Part shown: positions 33,495-42,091 of the stretch, piece after piece
Layout of the letters: every line of letters starts with the position of its first letter
Numbering within the stretch: position 1 is the first letter of the stretch
DNA from: Heliobacterium mobile
Lineage (GTDB): Bacteria > Bacillota > Desulfitobacteriia > Heliobacteriales > Heliobacteriaceae
Assembly (NCBI RefSeq): GCF_009720735.1
Contig: NZ_WNKU01000027.1
Span: forward strand, 1 to 42,265
DNA length: 42,265 nucleotides
Direction: 5' to 3'
Made by a program: the position numbers and the translations under genes
Notes under the pieces: generated by a model
The model's input: the letters and a program-made list of their open reading frames with translations, nothing else
The model's database searches: none
Told to the model about the DNA's origin: nothing

Positions 33495-33801
33495 AAGAAG
33501 GCATGTGCTCCTTGCCTGGAATTTATGTTCTTGAATTGTTGGTATGATTATAGTATAGATGGGGCAACTCGTGTATTTTTACCTGTTCTCCGCTTAAATA
33601 CGCGGTGGGATAGGTCGAAAGATCATTGGCGGTGATTCAAACAATTTCTTCAGAGCGATAACAGGTTCATCCTTTTGGAGAGTAGAATTATTATTAGAAG
33701 ATAAAATAGTCGGCAATCGAAATGGGTAGACCTGTCTTTATCATTAGTGTAACTATGGAATTGTGGCTGCTTCAATGCTGGCGGAAGGGATTGGAACGAT
33801 T
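33495..33801. other. Intergenic stretch without a clear gene
   Basis: This stretch has no gene I can support. TATAAT-like bases occur on the minus strand near 33552-33557 and could belong to the lost XPB-like gene. A short plus-strand frame ending at about 33729 (DSNNFFRAITGSSFWRVELL) looks protein-like but has no start or known family. Confidence 0.3.
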
Positions 33802-34599
33802 ATGATACCTACATTTAAACTCAACAAATACACAAGCACACTGCTGCTTACGATGTTCTTGTCTCTGCCCTTATTTGTTGCTGTACCCATAGCGGCCTCA
33901 GTGGATCCGGTTGCACAGGCAGAAGCCGCGGGCATAGAGGATTTTCAAAATGCGCCAGAGACTTCTCAACGTCTGTCTTATCTTGATGACTCCCTAGAAA
34001 ATAAGGGTTCGTCTGAAATAAAAAATCCCGATATAACGCGGGATGTTGTCATCGGACTTCTCAAAGCACAAGGAGCACAGAAAGAATATTTTTGGGATGG
34101 CCTCTATTTTAAAACATTCGATATCGACGGTGATGGCGATGAAGAAATCATCGCTAAAATTGACGGTGCCGTTCACCTCGGTGAATTTTTTATTTTTGAC
34201 CGACAAATGGACGGCCAATACCGGCTCGTCGCTGAAGAGCCTTGGAAAGTAGAATCCTTTAATGACCTTACACCGATAGAAGTAGGCCGGAAAAAAATCT
34301 ATGAAGTCGTTCAACGGGATGGTGGTACAGGGCTTGATGTATTTACAGCCCATTTGGTGTACTTTGAAAAGGGGGTTCTTCACAAGGTCTGGCAAGGGAC
34401 GCTGATGGAGCGGGTAGCTATGTGGCCCCACGAAAACCGGTTAACCGTCGGCGGCTACCGTTATGATTCACTCAGTCAGAATCTTTACGTCTGGAAAACC
34501 AGCTTGCCTATGGATCAAAACGGCGAAGATATAATTGAGGGAAGCGGCCAAAGCACATTCGAAATGCTTCATTTTAATGGCTCGATTTTTACCAAGTAG
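33802..34599 (+). CDS. Secreted protein with a DxDGDGDEE calcium-binding-like loop
   Basis: From ATG 33802 the protein has 265 residues. A basic start (MIPTFKLNKY) and a hydrophobic core (LLLTMFLSLPLFVAVPIAA) form a signal peptide, probably cut after AEAA. The mature part contains FDIDGDGDEEIIAKIDG, a VCBS/FG-GAP- or EF-like calcium loop, then beta-rich sequence. A frame reaches 33763 but no better start is visible; the ribosome site is weak (GGAACG). Proteins of this kind are extracellular in Bacillota; function unknown. It is single, with a terminator 20 bp after its stop, and shows no link with the defence genes. Confidence 0.75.
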   Translation: MIPTFKLNKYTSTLLLTMFLSLPLFVAVPIAASVDPVAQAEAAGIEDFQNAPETSQRLSYLDDSLENKGSSEIKNPDITRDVVIGLLKAQGAQKEYFWDGLYFKTFDIDGDGDEEIIAKIDGAVHLGEFFIFDRQMDGQYRLVAEEPWKVESFNDLTPIEVGRKKIYEVVQRDGGTGLDVFTAHLVYFEKGVLHKVWQGTLMERVAMWPHENRLTVGGYRYDSLSQNLYVWKTSLPMDQNGEDIIEGSGQSTFEMLHFNGSIFTK

Positions 34600-34618
34600 A
34601 AGACCTAATCCCAAGGTC

Positions 34619-34669
34619 AACAAGAATCCCCTGTCGCCTCATAACGAAGTGATAGGGGATTCTTGTTTT
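34619..34669 (+). terminator. Intrinsic terminator after the secreted-protein gene
   Basis: AACAAGAATCCCCT pairs perfectly with AGGGGATTCTTGTT and TTTTC follows. The remaining bases to 34799 hold no gene. Confidence 0.9.
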
Positions 34670-34799
34670 CACTTTAATTCTGCCGGTACAAATCCAATAC
34701 AATATCTCCCTTTCTTTCCCAGGCCAGGACAAGCTATGCGTTGCTTCTTTATCTCATAACAATTAGACAGGCACACCTGGTGAAGGGGGAAACCAATAG

Positions 34800-35539
34800 A
34801 TGATCATATCGGTTATCAATTATAAAGGCGGTGTAGGTAAGACAACCATGACCGCCAATATTGCGGCTGAGATGGCTTACCGTGGCAAAAAAGTACTTGT
34901 TCTTGACTTAGATCCGCAGACAAATTTGACCTTTTCTTTTTTGACGGTAGAGCAATGGCAGCATTCTTATCAACATCAAACGATTAAACGTTGGTATGAT
35001 GCATTCATTGATAAGGACGAGGAACTGGACTTGAAAGATTTTATCACCCGACCGGAACGAGCCCATAAACGATTGCGAGCATTAGAAGCGACTGGAATCT
35101 TGGACTTAATCCCGTCTCACTTGGACTGCTCATTCCGGCGAAACCGGACTATCTATCTACCTTGGGAATTAGCGAATTAAAGCAGCATTTGAATCAATTG
35201 ATTGAAGATTACAATTCAAAGGCGCAAATGGAGCCTTATGGATACAAACCCATTTGTCCCTATTGGCTCGGGGTTGTTTTTACGATGGTAGGCTTGTGAA
35301 AAAACGAGCCCTACCAAACGTTGCAGGATTATATCGATAGGGTAAAACGCCAGCAAATCGGTACTTTTGAAACGCTCATCACCGAAAACAAAACCGATTA
35401 TAGTGAAGCCCCAGAAAAGGGTATCCCCGTCGTACTTACGCCGGCAAGTAAGGATAGATATGCCTCGATCCACATGCGATTAAAAGCATTGACGAGCGAA
35501 GTGGAGGCGAAAATTCAACAAATGAAGAGCGGGAGATGA
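34800..35539 (+). pseudogene. ParA/Soj-like ATPase gene, inactivated by internal deletion and stop
   Basis: The front (from ATG 34800) is a normal Par[19 protein letters not shown] with the deviant Walker A KGGVGKTT at 9-16 and [12 protein letters not shown]. After DLIPSHL the frame is lost at about 35126, and the next frame at once continues [15 protein letters not shown], a part that in the family comes some 70 residues later. So an internal deletion removed the Walker B region and shifted the frame. The second frame has a TGA at 35297-35299 and then ends in FETLITENKTDYSEAPEKGI and PVVLTPASK, the usual C-terminus. With the catalytic middle gone the gene cannot make an active ATPase. It had overlapped or been coupled with the gene at 35545. 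Confidence 0.85.
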
Positions 35540-35544
35540 AGTGA

Positions 35545-36126
35545 ATGACCCACAGAAAGGATGAGTTATCGAATCTATTGATGACATTTGCGGTTGCGTT
35601 ACAGGAAATTTCCCCAGAAGAATATGAGCAACTTAGCCAAGGAAAAGGGAGTTGGCGATTCGTCTCAAACCGTTATCATCAATGCCCGCGAGAACCAAAT
35701 CCAAAGGAAACGATACTATCTGATGATCCCGTGGAGGGATCTATCGAGGAACGAGAGAATGGTTTTATGGATAGTTCCGATTCGCATCGTCAAAAAACAA
35801 AAGAAAAACCGCAACGAAGGAAGACCAAAGGGGAATCGAAATCGACAACTCAAAAAGATTCTCTAATGGTAAATGAAGAATTAATTCAGCAATCGGCAAA
35901 CTTGTTGCTTACCTATGATAAACGTGAAGAAGCTCGTCGTTACATCATGAATGCAAAACATCTCTCGAAAAAAGCGGATTTAGAGAAACTGGCTGGCCTA
36001 TTGAACATTCGTATCCGAAAATCAGAAGCCAAGTCAAATATCCTCGATCGAATTGTGGAAGCGACGGCGGGGCTAAAAGCAAACACGATGGCTATTGAAA
36101 TGACGAACGTAAGACGAAGGGATTGA
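35545..36126 (+). CDS. ParA-associated hypothetical protein
   Basis: The 193-residue product begins MTHRKDELSNLLMTFAVALQ; the middle (about 70-105) is a very basic low-complexity linker, and the C-terminal 75 residues form a helical domain (YIMNAKHLSKKADLEKLAGL and IRKSEAKSNILDRIVEAT) similar to SAP- or Rho-N-like helix pairs that bind nucleic acid. Genes of this type follow parA homologues in Bacillota, as here with 5 bp between. A DNA-binding partner of the ParA-like ATPase is the likely role, which is inference. Because the parA is dead, this gene may now be without function, though its own frame is intact. Confidence 0.6.
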   Translation: MTHRKDELSNLLMTFAVALQEISPEEYEQLSQGKGSWRFVSNRYHQCPREPNPKETILSDDPVEGSIEERENGFMDSSDSHRQKTKEKPQRRKTKGESKSTTQKDSLMVNEELIQQSANLLLTYDKREEARRYIMNAKHLSKKADLEKLAGLLNIRIRKSEAKSNILDRIVEATAGLKANTMAIEMTNVRRRD

Positions 36127-36147
36127 GTTCCCTCTACCGAAAGAGAA

Positions 36148-36336
36148 TTGACCCATGGACATCCGTCCGATTATTTATCGGCCGGTGCGCTTTCTTACTT
36201 AATTGTGACCTGCAAGAAGGAGACTTTGAAAAAAGAAGCCCTCTTGCAAGTCGCTTATGTTTTAGAAGAACGGTTACCTAGTAGCAATAGTCATAAATAT
36301 ATGGTAAAATATAGAAATATTGAACTGGCTTTTTAA
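36148..36336 (+). CDS. Short open frame, uncertain
   Basis: A 62-codon frame from TTG 36148 reads SDYLSAGALSYLIVTCKKET and EALLQVAYVLEERLPSS. It looks protein-like but lacks a convincing ribosome site. Family not recognised; it may be a remnant. Confidence 0.25.
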   Translation: MTHGHPSDYLSAGALSYLIVTCKKETLKKEALLQVAYVLEERLPSSNSHKYMVKYRNIELAF

Positions 36337-36379
36337 AAGATAGTGTATAAACAAGTGAGTTTTAACGGAAGTGAAATTC

Positions 36380-36799
36380 ATGAGCATGGAAAAAGTCATC
36401 GAAGAAGTGAAAAATGTTTTGTATCAAGAACAAACAGTGAGTTCCGCTTACCTTTTTGGTTCTATCGCCAAAGGGCGCTATCGGGCGGACAGTGACTTGG
36501 ATATCGCCGTTTTATTTGTACCTGGTTTGAATAAATTGAAGCGGTTTGAGCTTCGTCTCGAGCTGATGGGTTTGCTTGAGGAAATTTGCCAGCGAAGGGT
36601 CGATTTAATAGACTTACTTGAGGCACCCCTTTTTCTACAACATCAAGTTCGTAAGTATGGAAAACTAATCGTAGAAAAAGATCATGCCTACCGCGTAAGA
36701 TATGAGGTGCAATCGAGAAGAGAATATTTTGACTTACAACCCGTCTTAGAACGCCGCCAAAGAGCTTTATTAAAAGGATTTGTAAAGGATTCTTTATGA
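36380..36799 (+). CDS. mntA: MntA-like nucleotidyltransferase antitoxin
   Basis: The 139-residue protein (ATG 36380, GGAAGTG upstream) is a minimal nucleotidyltransferase with the motif GS-x10-D-x-D: Gly27-Ser28 and Asp39, Asp41 in FGSIAKGRYRADSDLDIAVL, plus a third acidic residue in RRVDLIDLL. In the studied Shewanella pair MntA adds AMP units to a tyrosine of HepT and so silences it. The hepT gene starts 25 bp downstream. The C-terminal 30 residues are basic. All catalytic residues are present. The TTG-rich front and an alternative GTG at 36371 leave the start open by three codons. Confidence 0.92.
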   Translation: MSMEKVIEEVKNVLYQEQTVSSAYLFGSIAKGRYRADSDLDIAVLFVPGLNKLKRFELRLELMGLLEEICQRRVDLIDLLEAPLFLQHQVRKYGKLIVEKDHAYRVRYEVQSRREYFDLQPVLERRQRALLKGFVKDSL

Positions 36800-36824
36800 A
36801 TAGTCGCTAAGAGGTGATAGAGCT

Positions 36825-37250
36825 ATGGTTGATCAGCGATTGATGTCTCAAAAAATAAGCCTTCTTGTAGAATATCTGCAAGATCTAAAAGAAGTTCGTG
36901 ATGATGAGGCCCTTTCTCTTCCGGTTTTTCAAGCAGACAAGAAATTAAAACGCTATGTGGAGAGGACTCTGCACTTGGCAATTGAATGCTGTTTAGATAT
37001 AGGGAGTCACATCATAGCGGATGAAAGATTCAGAGAGCCAATGAGCAACAAAGATATTTTTGTTGTTTTAGCAGAGGAGGGTGTCATTAATAGAGAGTCC
37101 CTATCATCACTTCAAGGTATGGCGAAATTTAGAAACATCTTAGTTCACGACTACGCAAAAATTGATTCGGAAATCATCTACGGCGTCCTCAAAAAGAACT
37201 TATCAGATATCGAAAATTACGTAGAACAATTGGTTAAGAAATACTTGTAA
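36825..37250 (+). CDS. hepT: HepT-like HEPN ribonuclease toxin (DUF86)
   Basis: The 141-residue all-helical protein carries the HEPN RNase motif R-x4-H-x-Y as RNILVHDY at 103-110. Arg103 and His108 are the catalytic pair and Tyr110 is the residue that the MntA partner modifies in the studied pair. AAGAGGTGATAGAGCT precedes the ATG. It forms a type VII toxin-antitoxin operon with the gene before it. When freed it should cut RNA and stop growth, for example upon phage infection or plasmid loss. The intact motif contrasts with the altered HEPN protein at 13608-14018. Confidence 0.92.
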   Translation: MVDQRLMSQKISLLVEYLQDLKEVRDDEALSLPVFQADKKLKRYVERTLHLAIECCLDIGSHIIADERFREPMSNKDIFVVLAEEGVINRESLSSLQGMAKFRNILVHDYAKIDSEIIYGVLKKNLSDIENYVEQLVKKYL

Positions 37251-37336
37251 GGCCGATAATTATATTCTGTACCCTGAAACCACGAGGGCTTGGTTTTATC
37301 GGTTAAGTATACTTTTAATTAACATCGTAAAACTAG

Positions 37337-37498
37337 AATTGGCTTGAACGGGCCGTTGATGATGGAATTCAAATTGAGTTTTGCCCGGTAAGCCGCCCGG
37401 ATCAAAAACGTTGGTTACGTCTTTATGGACAAAGTCTGAGAGATTTTTGGGAAGTGCTGTGGCTGAAAACCACGGCTTTTTTGTTTGTCGAGGTTTAG
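37337..37498 (+). pseudogene. C-terminal gene remnant, family unknown
   Basis: A start-less 53-codon frame reads NWLERAVDDGIQIEFCPVSR, then PDQKRWLRLYGQSLRDF, before running through the hairpin at 37456-37482. The composition is strongly protein-like. I do not recognise the family with certainty. Confidence 0.35.
37456..37482 (+). terminator. Intrinsic terminator between convergent operons
   Basis: GCTGTGG and CCACGGC (one G-T pair) around CTGAAAA, followed by TTTTTT. It serves the mntA-hepT side; the minus-strand jetD gene ends 28 bp to the right. Confidence 0.75.
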
Positions 37499-37509
37499 GT
37501 TGTCGAGGA

Positions 37510-38802
37510 TCAGGGCAATCGGTCCCGGATAGCTTCATAGTAAAGTAGAAGCTCTTCCTGCTCCATGTTCTTTCCGTCCTTAACGAAGTCAATGACGTCT
37601 GCAAACCAATGGGATAGTTCGTCATCTTCTAATAAAAGACGATTGCATCCTTGATATTTACCAGAACTTAAGGCGAGCTCGTTAGCGGTCATGAGTACAG
37701 GCTTTGCCACCCATCCCTGTCTCTGTACATGACGGATGATGTCTAGCGCTATTTGGAGTCCTTCGGCATCTAAGTCGGACCACACATGCACAGGTACCTG
37801 GGTCATCTCCAAGACCTTATTGAGAAACTGCTTTTTCAGTGTGGACATGTAGCCTTCACTATAGAGAAGCAGAATGTCCGGTGAATCAACATATCTTTTT
37901 TGCAGCAACTTTAAGAATGGGGCTAGGTTTTCGATGACGAGGATAGTCGATATTTTGGCTTCGACAGGCTTTAGGCCTTTGGCTGTTTCTTCCGTGATGA
38001 TGACTGGGAATCCGGCGAGCCCTGACAGGGGGTGTCCGTGAAAGGTAAAGGAGATATCACCATGGAAGTAGATTTGTTCCGGTGTTAGGTTTAGTTTTAT
38101 GGAGCTATCGATATACTGATGGGCTAGCTTAGTAAGTTCATGCTTAAAACGTTCGAGAATTTTACTTTTACCCCATACCCGTTGGGAAATGATCCGAAGG
38201 GGTTCATCGACATTCTTTTCGTAGTTGTAGAGAAGGTAGGCCAATGCGAGGATGATTGACCGAAATGTAATCCATGCCTTTGGGGTAACAGAAAAATCTT
38301 CGGTCGGGCCAGCTATCTTTTCATTATGGACGAAGTCTTGTAGTGTTGAAGAAAAGGGATGCTTGATACCTCGGAGGATGCTTTTAATCTCACTTTCTAA
38401 TGCTTCCAGATCTTTTTTGGGGTTCCTAGAGTCTTTGTGGGTTGCGGTAAGTTCTTCTTGTGCTCTGAGATCGAGTTCAATGATTTTCTCTATCCAGAGA
38501 CGTCCTTTTTGGGGCTTCTTGTTCTCATAGATAATGGTGATGATCCCTTCCGCTAATAGCAATGCAAGAGCCTCTTGAAGGCGGTGTGCGGAAAACGATT
38601 TGGACCCCTTTTTGAATAGGGCATTGTGATATTTTTTCCCCTTCAGTAATTCATCGATAATGAATTTCATCTCGTGCTGGAACCCGTGGGGTTTTTCCAT
38701 GCTTTTGAACACACCAGGGTACACGAGGCTGCTGCGAATCATCTGAAAGGGATACCGATAGCCATCTCGGTAGACTAGATCTTCTTTAATATGGTTGTCC
38801 AT
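37510..38802 (-). CDS. jetD: JetD-like Toprim nuclease subunit of a Wadjet-type system
   Basis: The 430-residue protein has a winged-helix N-terminal half and a C-terminal Toprim domain, as in topoisomerase VI and JetD. The Toprim glutamate is Glu291 in LVIENLAPF, and the metal-binding DLDAEG is at 343-348. JetD nicks or cuts circular DNA that the Jet condensin has extruded (family knowledge). It is the last gene of the minus-strand operon and starts 3 bp after the jetC stop, with translation surely coupled. The JetD family label rests on domain type and gene order; subtype (I, II or III) is not decided. Key residues are intact. Confidence 0.85.
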   Translation of the reverse strand: MDNHIKEDLVYRDGYRYPFQMIRSSLVYPGVFKSMEKPHGFQHEMKFIIDELLKGKKYHNALFKKGSKSFSAHRLQEALALLLAEGIITIIYENKKPQKGRLWIEKIIELDLRAQEELTATHKDSRNPKKDLEALESEIKSILRGIKHPFSSTLQDFVHNEKIAGPTEDFSVTPKAWITFRSIILALAYLLYNYEKNVDEPLRIISQRVWGKSKILERFKHELTKLAHQYIDSSIKLNLTPEQIYFHGDISFTFHGHPLSGLAGFPVIITEETAKGLKPVEAKISTILVIENLAPFLKLLQKRYVDSPDILLLYSEGYMSTLKKQFLNKVLEMTQVPVHVWSDLDAEGLQIALDIIRHVQRQGWVAKPVLMTANELALSSGKYQGCNRLLLEDDELSHWFADVIDFVKDGKNMEQEELLLYYEAIRDRLP

Positions 38803-38805
38803 CGG

Positions 38806-41679
38806 CTACATCCGTTTTCGCTGAAAAATCATCGGGTCGGCAAAGTCTTTCCCGGCATGGCAGACTTTGCAATGATACGCGTGATCGATCCAATTGACCG
38901 TCTTGAGGGACTCCCCTTGTTGATGGGTAATGAAGTACTGAATGTCCGTCGCTTGAAGGAGTTGGCCGACCTCGTTGCCGCGATCGTCGTCAACGCGGGC
39001 TTTTGGTTCATCGAGAAACATGATAGGGATCTTCTTGTGTTCCTTCCGATTGTTTACGGCAGCCAAAAGTAACAACAGGCTCGTGCATGCTTTCTGTCCG
39101 GAAGATAGTTCGCCAGAGTCGATCGGGACCGGTTCTTTGCCGTCGAAGCCGATAGACATGTGCAGTTCCCACAAGTCTGGGTTTTCACCGACTTCGATGA
39201 TGCGACCCTTACCTTTGGCCTGAAGTAGTTCGGCAAACGAGGAAAACTCATGGGTATATTCATTAAATTCCGATTTGATAAAACCTTTGAGTTCATGTAA
39301 GGCGTCATCGGCGTTTTTTTGCAGTTCAACTCGTTTTTCTTCTAATTCATTGAGGTGCAGCTTCAACCGTTCCACCCGATCGACGCTTACTTCGAGGTTT
39401 TGCAAGGTGGCCTCATTGATGTCCGGGTATTGCGTTGCAAAAAAGCTCGTTTTTTGCTCCAAATGGGTTTTTTCTGTGAATAGTTCCGAAGATGTTAGAA
39501 GATTCCCGTTTGTATCTTTAAACTTCTGACTGTGGATATCTTGGGGAATGAAATCGATATCATTATCGGTAAGACCTAGCTGTAAGAGTGCTTCTTTTTG
39601 CTGTTGCCGTGAACTTTCCTTTTCAACGAGATATTTGCTTTTGCTGGTGATGATGTCGTTAATCTGTTTCTGATCGGTTTTAGTGCTTGTTTCTTCGAGA
39701 TTTGTTCTCGTCAGTTTTCCATTGTGATCAGATTGGAGGTTATAGAGGTGATGTAGTTTATCGGCGGTCTGTTTTTGTTGTAGCCGTAATGAAGCAAGCT
39801 CTTTGTTGAGAGAAGAAAAGTGTTGTTGCAGATGTTCCAGCTCGGTGACTTTCTCCGGAAGCTCTTGCAGCTCTTGCTGCAGGGTAATTTCCTTTTCCAG
39901 GCCTTCTATTCTTGTTTCAGCTTCATCGAACTTGGATTTCAAAGCACGCTCTTCTTCGGTTTTAGCGGCAAGTAAAGCCTGCGTATTTTCGATCTCTGCC
40001 TGGATGGCCAGCGTCCCACAGCAAAGACCTTTTGGATCACGGAATATTGCCCCATCTCCGTCTTGCTGTAATCCTTTTTGGGTGATGCTGACGATTCCTT
40101 TTTTGGCGAGTTCATGACCTTGTTCGACCGTGTCTACTAGAAATACAGAGTGAAGACGGGTAAGGTAACCCCCTACTTTCTCTTTTTCGGATATCTCAAG
40201 GACGGAGAGTATGGAAGGATAGGGAACATCGTGCGTAGGCAGGAAGGGCGTCATTTTGCGGTATTCACTGACCCTCGCCGTATACCGATGTGTTTCTTGC
40301 AGCTTTTTCGCGGCGACGAATTGGTTCGGGGAGACGATAATTCGAAATCGCTCTTGGCCCAGATAAGCTTCTACCGCTTGCTGCCACTTTTTGAACTCAG
40401 GTTTGATGCGAATCGCTTCGGCAAGGAGCAGGTGTTCGATTCCTTCTTGTTGGAGCGTGCGGACAAAAGGGGATACATACTTGGGATAGACTGGACGATT
40501 GCTTTGAAGTGTGTGAAGGCGCTGGTGTAGTTCGGTCAGAGTGTCCTTCGCTTGGGTATGATCATAACTGCAATGGTGGTAATGCTCTTTCGCTTCTTCA
40601 TATTGACGATGCAACTCGTCGAGGTTTTGCGTAGGAAATTGGGATAAGCGATTCACCGTAGCGGAAAGATTGGTGATATCCACGTTCAATGAGCCGATAT
40701 TCTCGGAAAGGGATGGGATTTTCTCATTTGTTTCTGTCTCTGTTTTTCTCAGTTGGCTGATTTGGGCGTTTAGGTTGTCTAGACTCTCCTGGAATTGTTT
40801 TTTTTCGAGGCGAATCCGGTGGATTTTGTCGATGGTATGGTTCAGCTTGTCTCTTTCTTGAGATATCTCGAACTGCAATCTCTCCATATCCTGCATGAGT
40901 TCCCAGAAGTGAATAATCCCATGGGTTTTACGGACCTGCTCCAGGGCAAGAAGCTCTTCTTGATATTCATGAAAAAGTTTGGCTTTTCGCTGGAGGTCTT
41001 TTACGATTAACTCTTTTTCTTTGAGTTCCTTTTCTTCGCTTTCAATCGTGATTTGGTGTTGCTCGTATCGTTCCCGCGCGGTTTGCCAGCGATCTTTGAT
41101 GTCTTTTAATCCTTTCAGTTCAAAGATGCGCTGGAACAAGGTGCTTGGCGACAGTTCTACCATGTTTTTGACGGAGTCGGGATTCATGGCCATGAGCTTC
41201 CGAAATGCAGGAGTGATGCCCAAACAATCTTCCAGCATATCTCGGTAGTCGTCCTGGGTCATCAAGGCTTCTTTATATGCCTTCGGGTTTCGGGCCAACT
41301 CATTGATGTCATAGAACGCACCGTCGAATACGCTGTATTCTTTATGGAATCGACCATCGCTGTGTTTGAAGACGCGACAGCATACGGTAACCTCATCACT
41401 GCGGTATCCGTGCCTCTCAAAAGGACGAACCCCATTGACCGGTTCGTTGTGAAAAGCGACCCGAACGATGGCCCAGTTGCTTTTTTTGTGGATATAATGG
41501 GCAACTGTCCGTTTGCTCTCGAATGTGGTATCGCCTAAGACCATCCGAATCCCATCAAAGATGGTGGTTTTTCCGTGGCCGCTGGAACCGACAAATGCGT
41601 TTACCCGAGGATTTGCCGGATAGGGTTGTTTTGTCGTGGGCAAATATCCCCAATAGGCGGTCGAAAAGTCTTTAATCAT
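38806..41679 (-). CDS. jetC: JetC-like SMC ATPase of a Wadjet-type condensin
   Basis: The 957-residue protein is an SMC/MukB-like ATPase. Walker A is GSSGHGKT at 31-38, the ABC signature is LSSGQKA at about 858-864, and Walker B is IMFLDEP with Asp890-Glu891. Long coiled coils span about 195-400 and 590-800, with a hinge in between (about 430-560). The last 25 residues contain HCKVCHAG, a CxxC pair that is unusual and may bind metal. It would load on DNA and extrude loops, measuring plasmid size. Its start overlaps the jetB end by 8 bp. In Wadjet systems JetA and JetB act as kleisin and KITE-like partners; only a truncated JetB is present in the window. Confidence 0.88.
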   Translation of the reverse strand: MIKDFSTAYWGYLPTTKQPYPANPRVNAFVGSSGHGKTTIFDGIRMVLGDTTFESKRTVAHYIHKKSNWAIVRVAFHNEPVNGVRPFERHGYRSDEVTVCCRVFKHSDGRFHKEYSVFDGAFYDINELARNPKAYKEALMTQDDYRDMLEDCLGITPAFRKLMAMNPDSVKNMVELSPSTLFQRIFELKGLKDIKDRWQTARERYEQHQITIESEEKELKEKELIVKDLQRKAKLFHEYQEELLALEQVRKTHGIIHFWELMQDMERLQFEISQERDKLNHTIDKIHRIRLEKKQFQESLDNLNAQISQLRKTETETNEKIPSLSENIGSLNVDITNLSATVNRLSQFPTQNLDELHRQYEEAKEHYHHCSYDHTQAKDTLTELHQRLHTLQSNRPVYPKYVSPFVRTLQQEGIEHLLLAEAIRIKPEFKKWQQAVEAYLGQERFRIIVSPNQFVAAKKLQETHRYTARVSEYRKMTPFLPTHDVPYPSILSVLEISEKEKVGGYLTRLHSVFLVDTVEQGHELAKKGIVSITQKGLQQDGDGAIFRDPKGLCCGTLAIQAEIENTQALLAAKTEEERALKSKFDEAETRIEGLEKEITLQQELQELPEKVTELEHLQQHFSSLNKELASLRLQQKQTADKLHHLYNLQSDHNGKLTRTNLEETSTKTDQKQINDIITSKSKYLVEKESSRQQQKEALLQLGLTDNDIDFIPQDIHSQKFKDTNGNLLTSSELFTEKTHLEQKTSFFATQYPDINEATLQNLEVSVDRVERLKLHLNELEEKRVELQKNADDALHELKGFIKSEFNEYTHEFSSFAELLQAKGKGRIIEVGENPDLWELHMSIGFDGKEPVPIDSGELSSGQKACTSLLLLLAAVNNRKEHKKIPIMFLDEPKARVDDDRGNEVGQLLQATDIQYFITHQQGESLKTVNWIDHAYHCKVCHAGKDFADPMIFQRKRM

Positions 41680-42091
41680 TAACTGTGATCACCTCTTCAC
41701 GATGTACACGATCTTTTCGATCGTCATTTTCTTCCGTAGGTTTATCGACGGATTCAGCCATTGCTCCCGGATATCCCATCGTCATCCCTACGAGCACCGA
41801 TTGATAGACGGAGGACACTAAGTCGCCGTGCAGGGTGTACAAGGCCGGGCCGGGTCGGACGATATCGTTCGTAAGGGTAACATAAAAAAACTTTTTCAGT
41901 GTTTTTAACAGTGATTTCATGACGACCATGGCGTTTCGTTGCCTACGCTCCAGAAATTTTTCGCCATAGTTGAGCCCGAGTTCTTCGACCGTGACAAAGA
42001 GATCTTTTTCCGCCTCGACGTGCCCTTCCTTTTTCGGGAGGATCAGTTTGGCATAGAGAATCGTTAACAGGGCCATGTGTTTCTTATTAAC
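41672..42091 (-). pseudogene. jetB: JetB-like (DUF4194) subunit, N-terminus missing
   Basis: From VNKKHMALLTILYAKLILP the frame has about 139 residues with the winged-helix pattern of JetB/MukE-type subunits, and ends with a charged tail that overlaps jetC. Typical JetB proteins are longer by 60 or more residues at the N-terminus. Directly before the first homologous codon an in-frame TGA (42092-42094) ends an unrelated-looking frame. ATG 42074-42076 could still be used, but the protein would lack the first part of its fold and no ribosome site is visible. Without jetA and full jetB the condensin should not assemble, unless the missing parts are outside the window. Confidence 0.6.
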
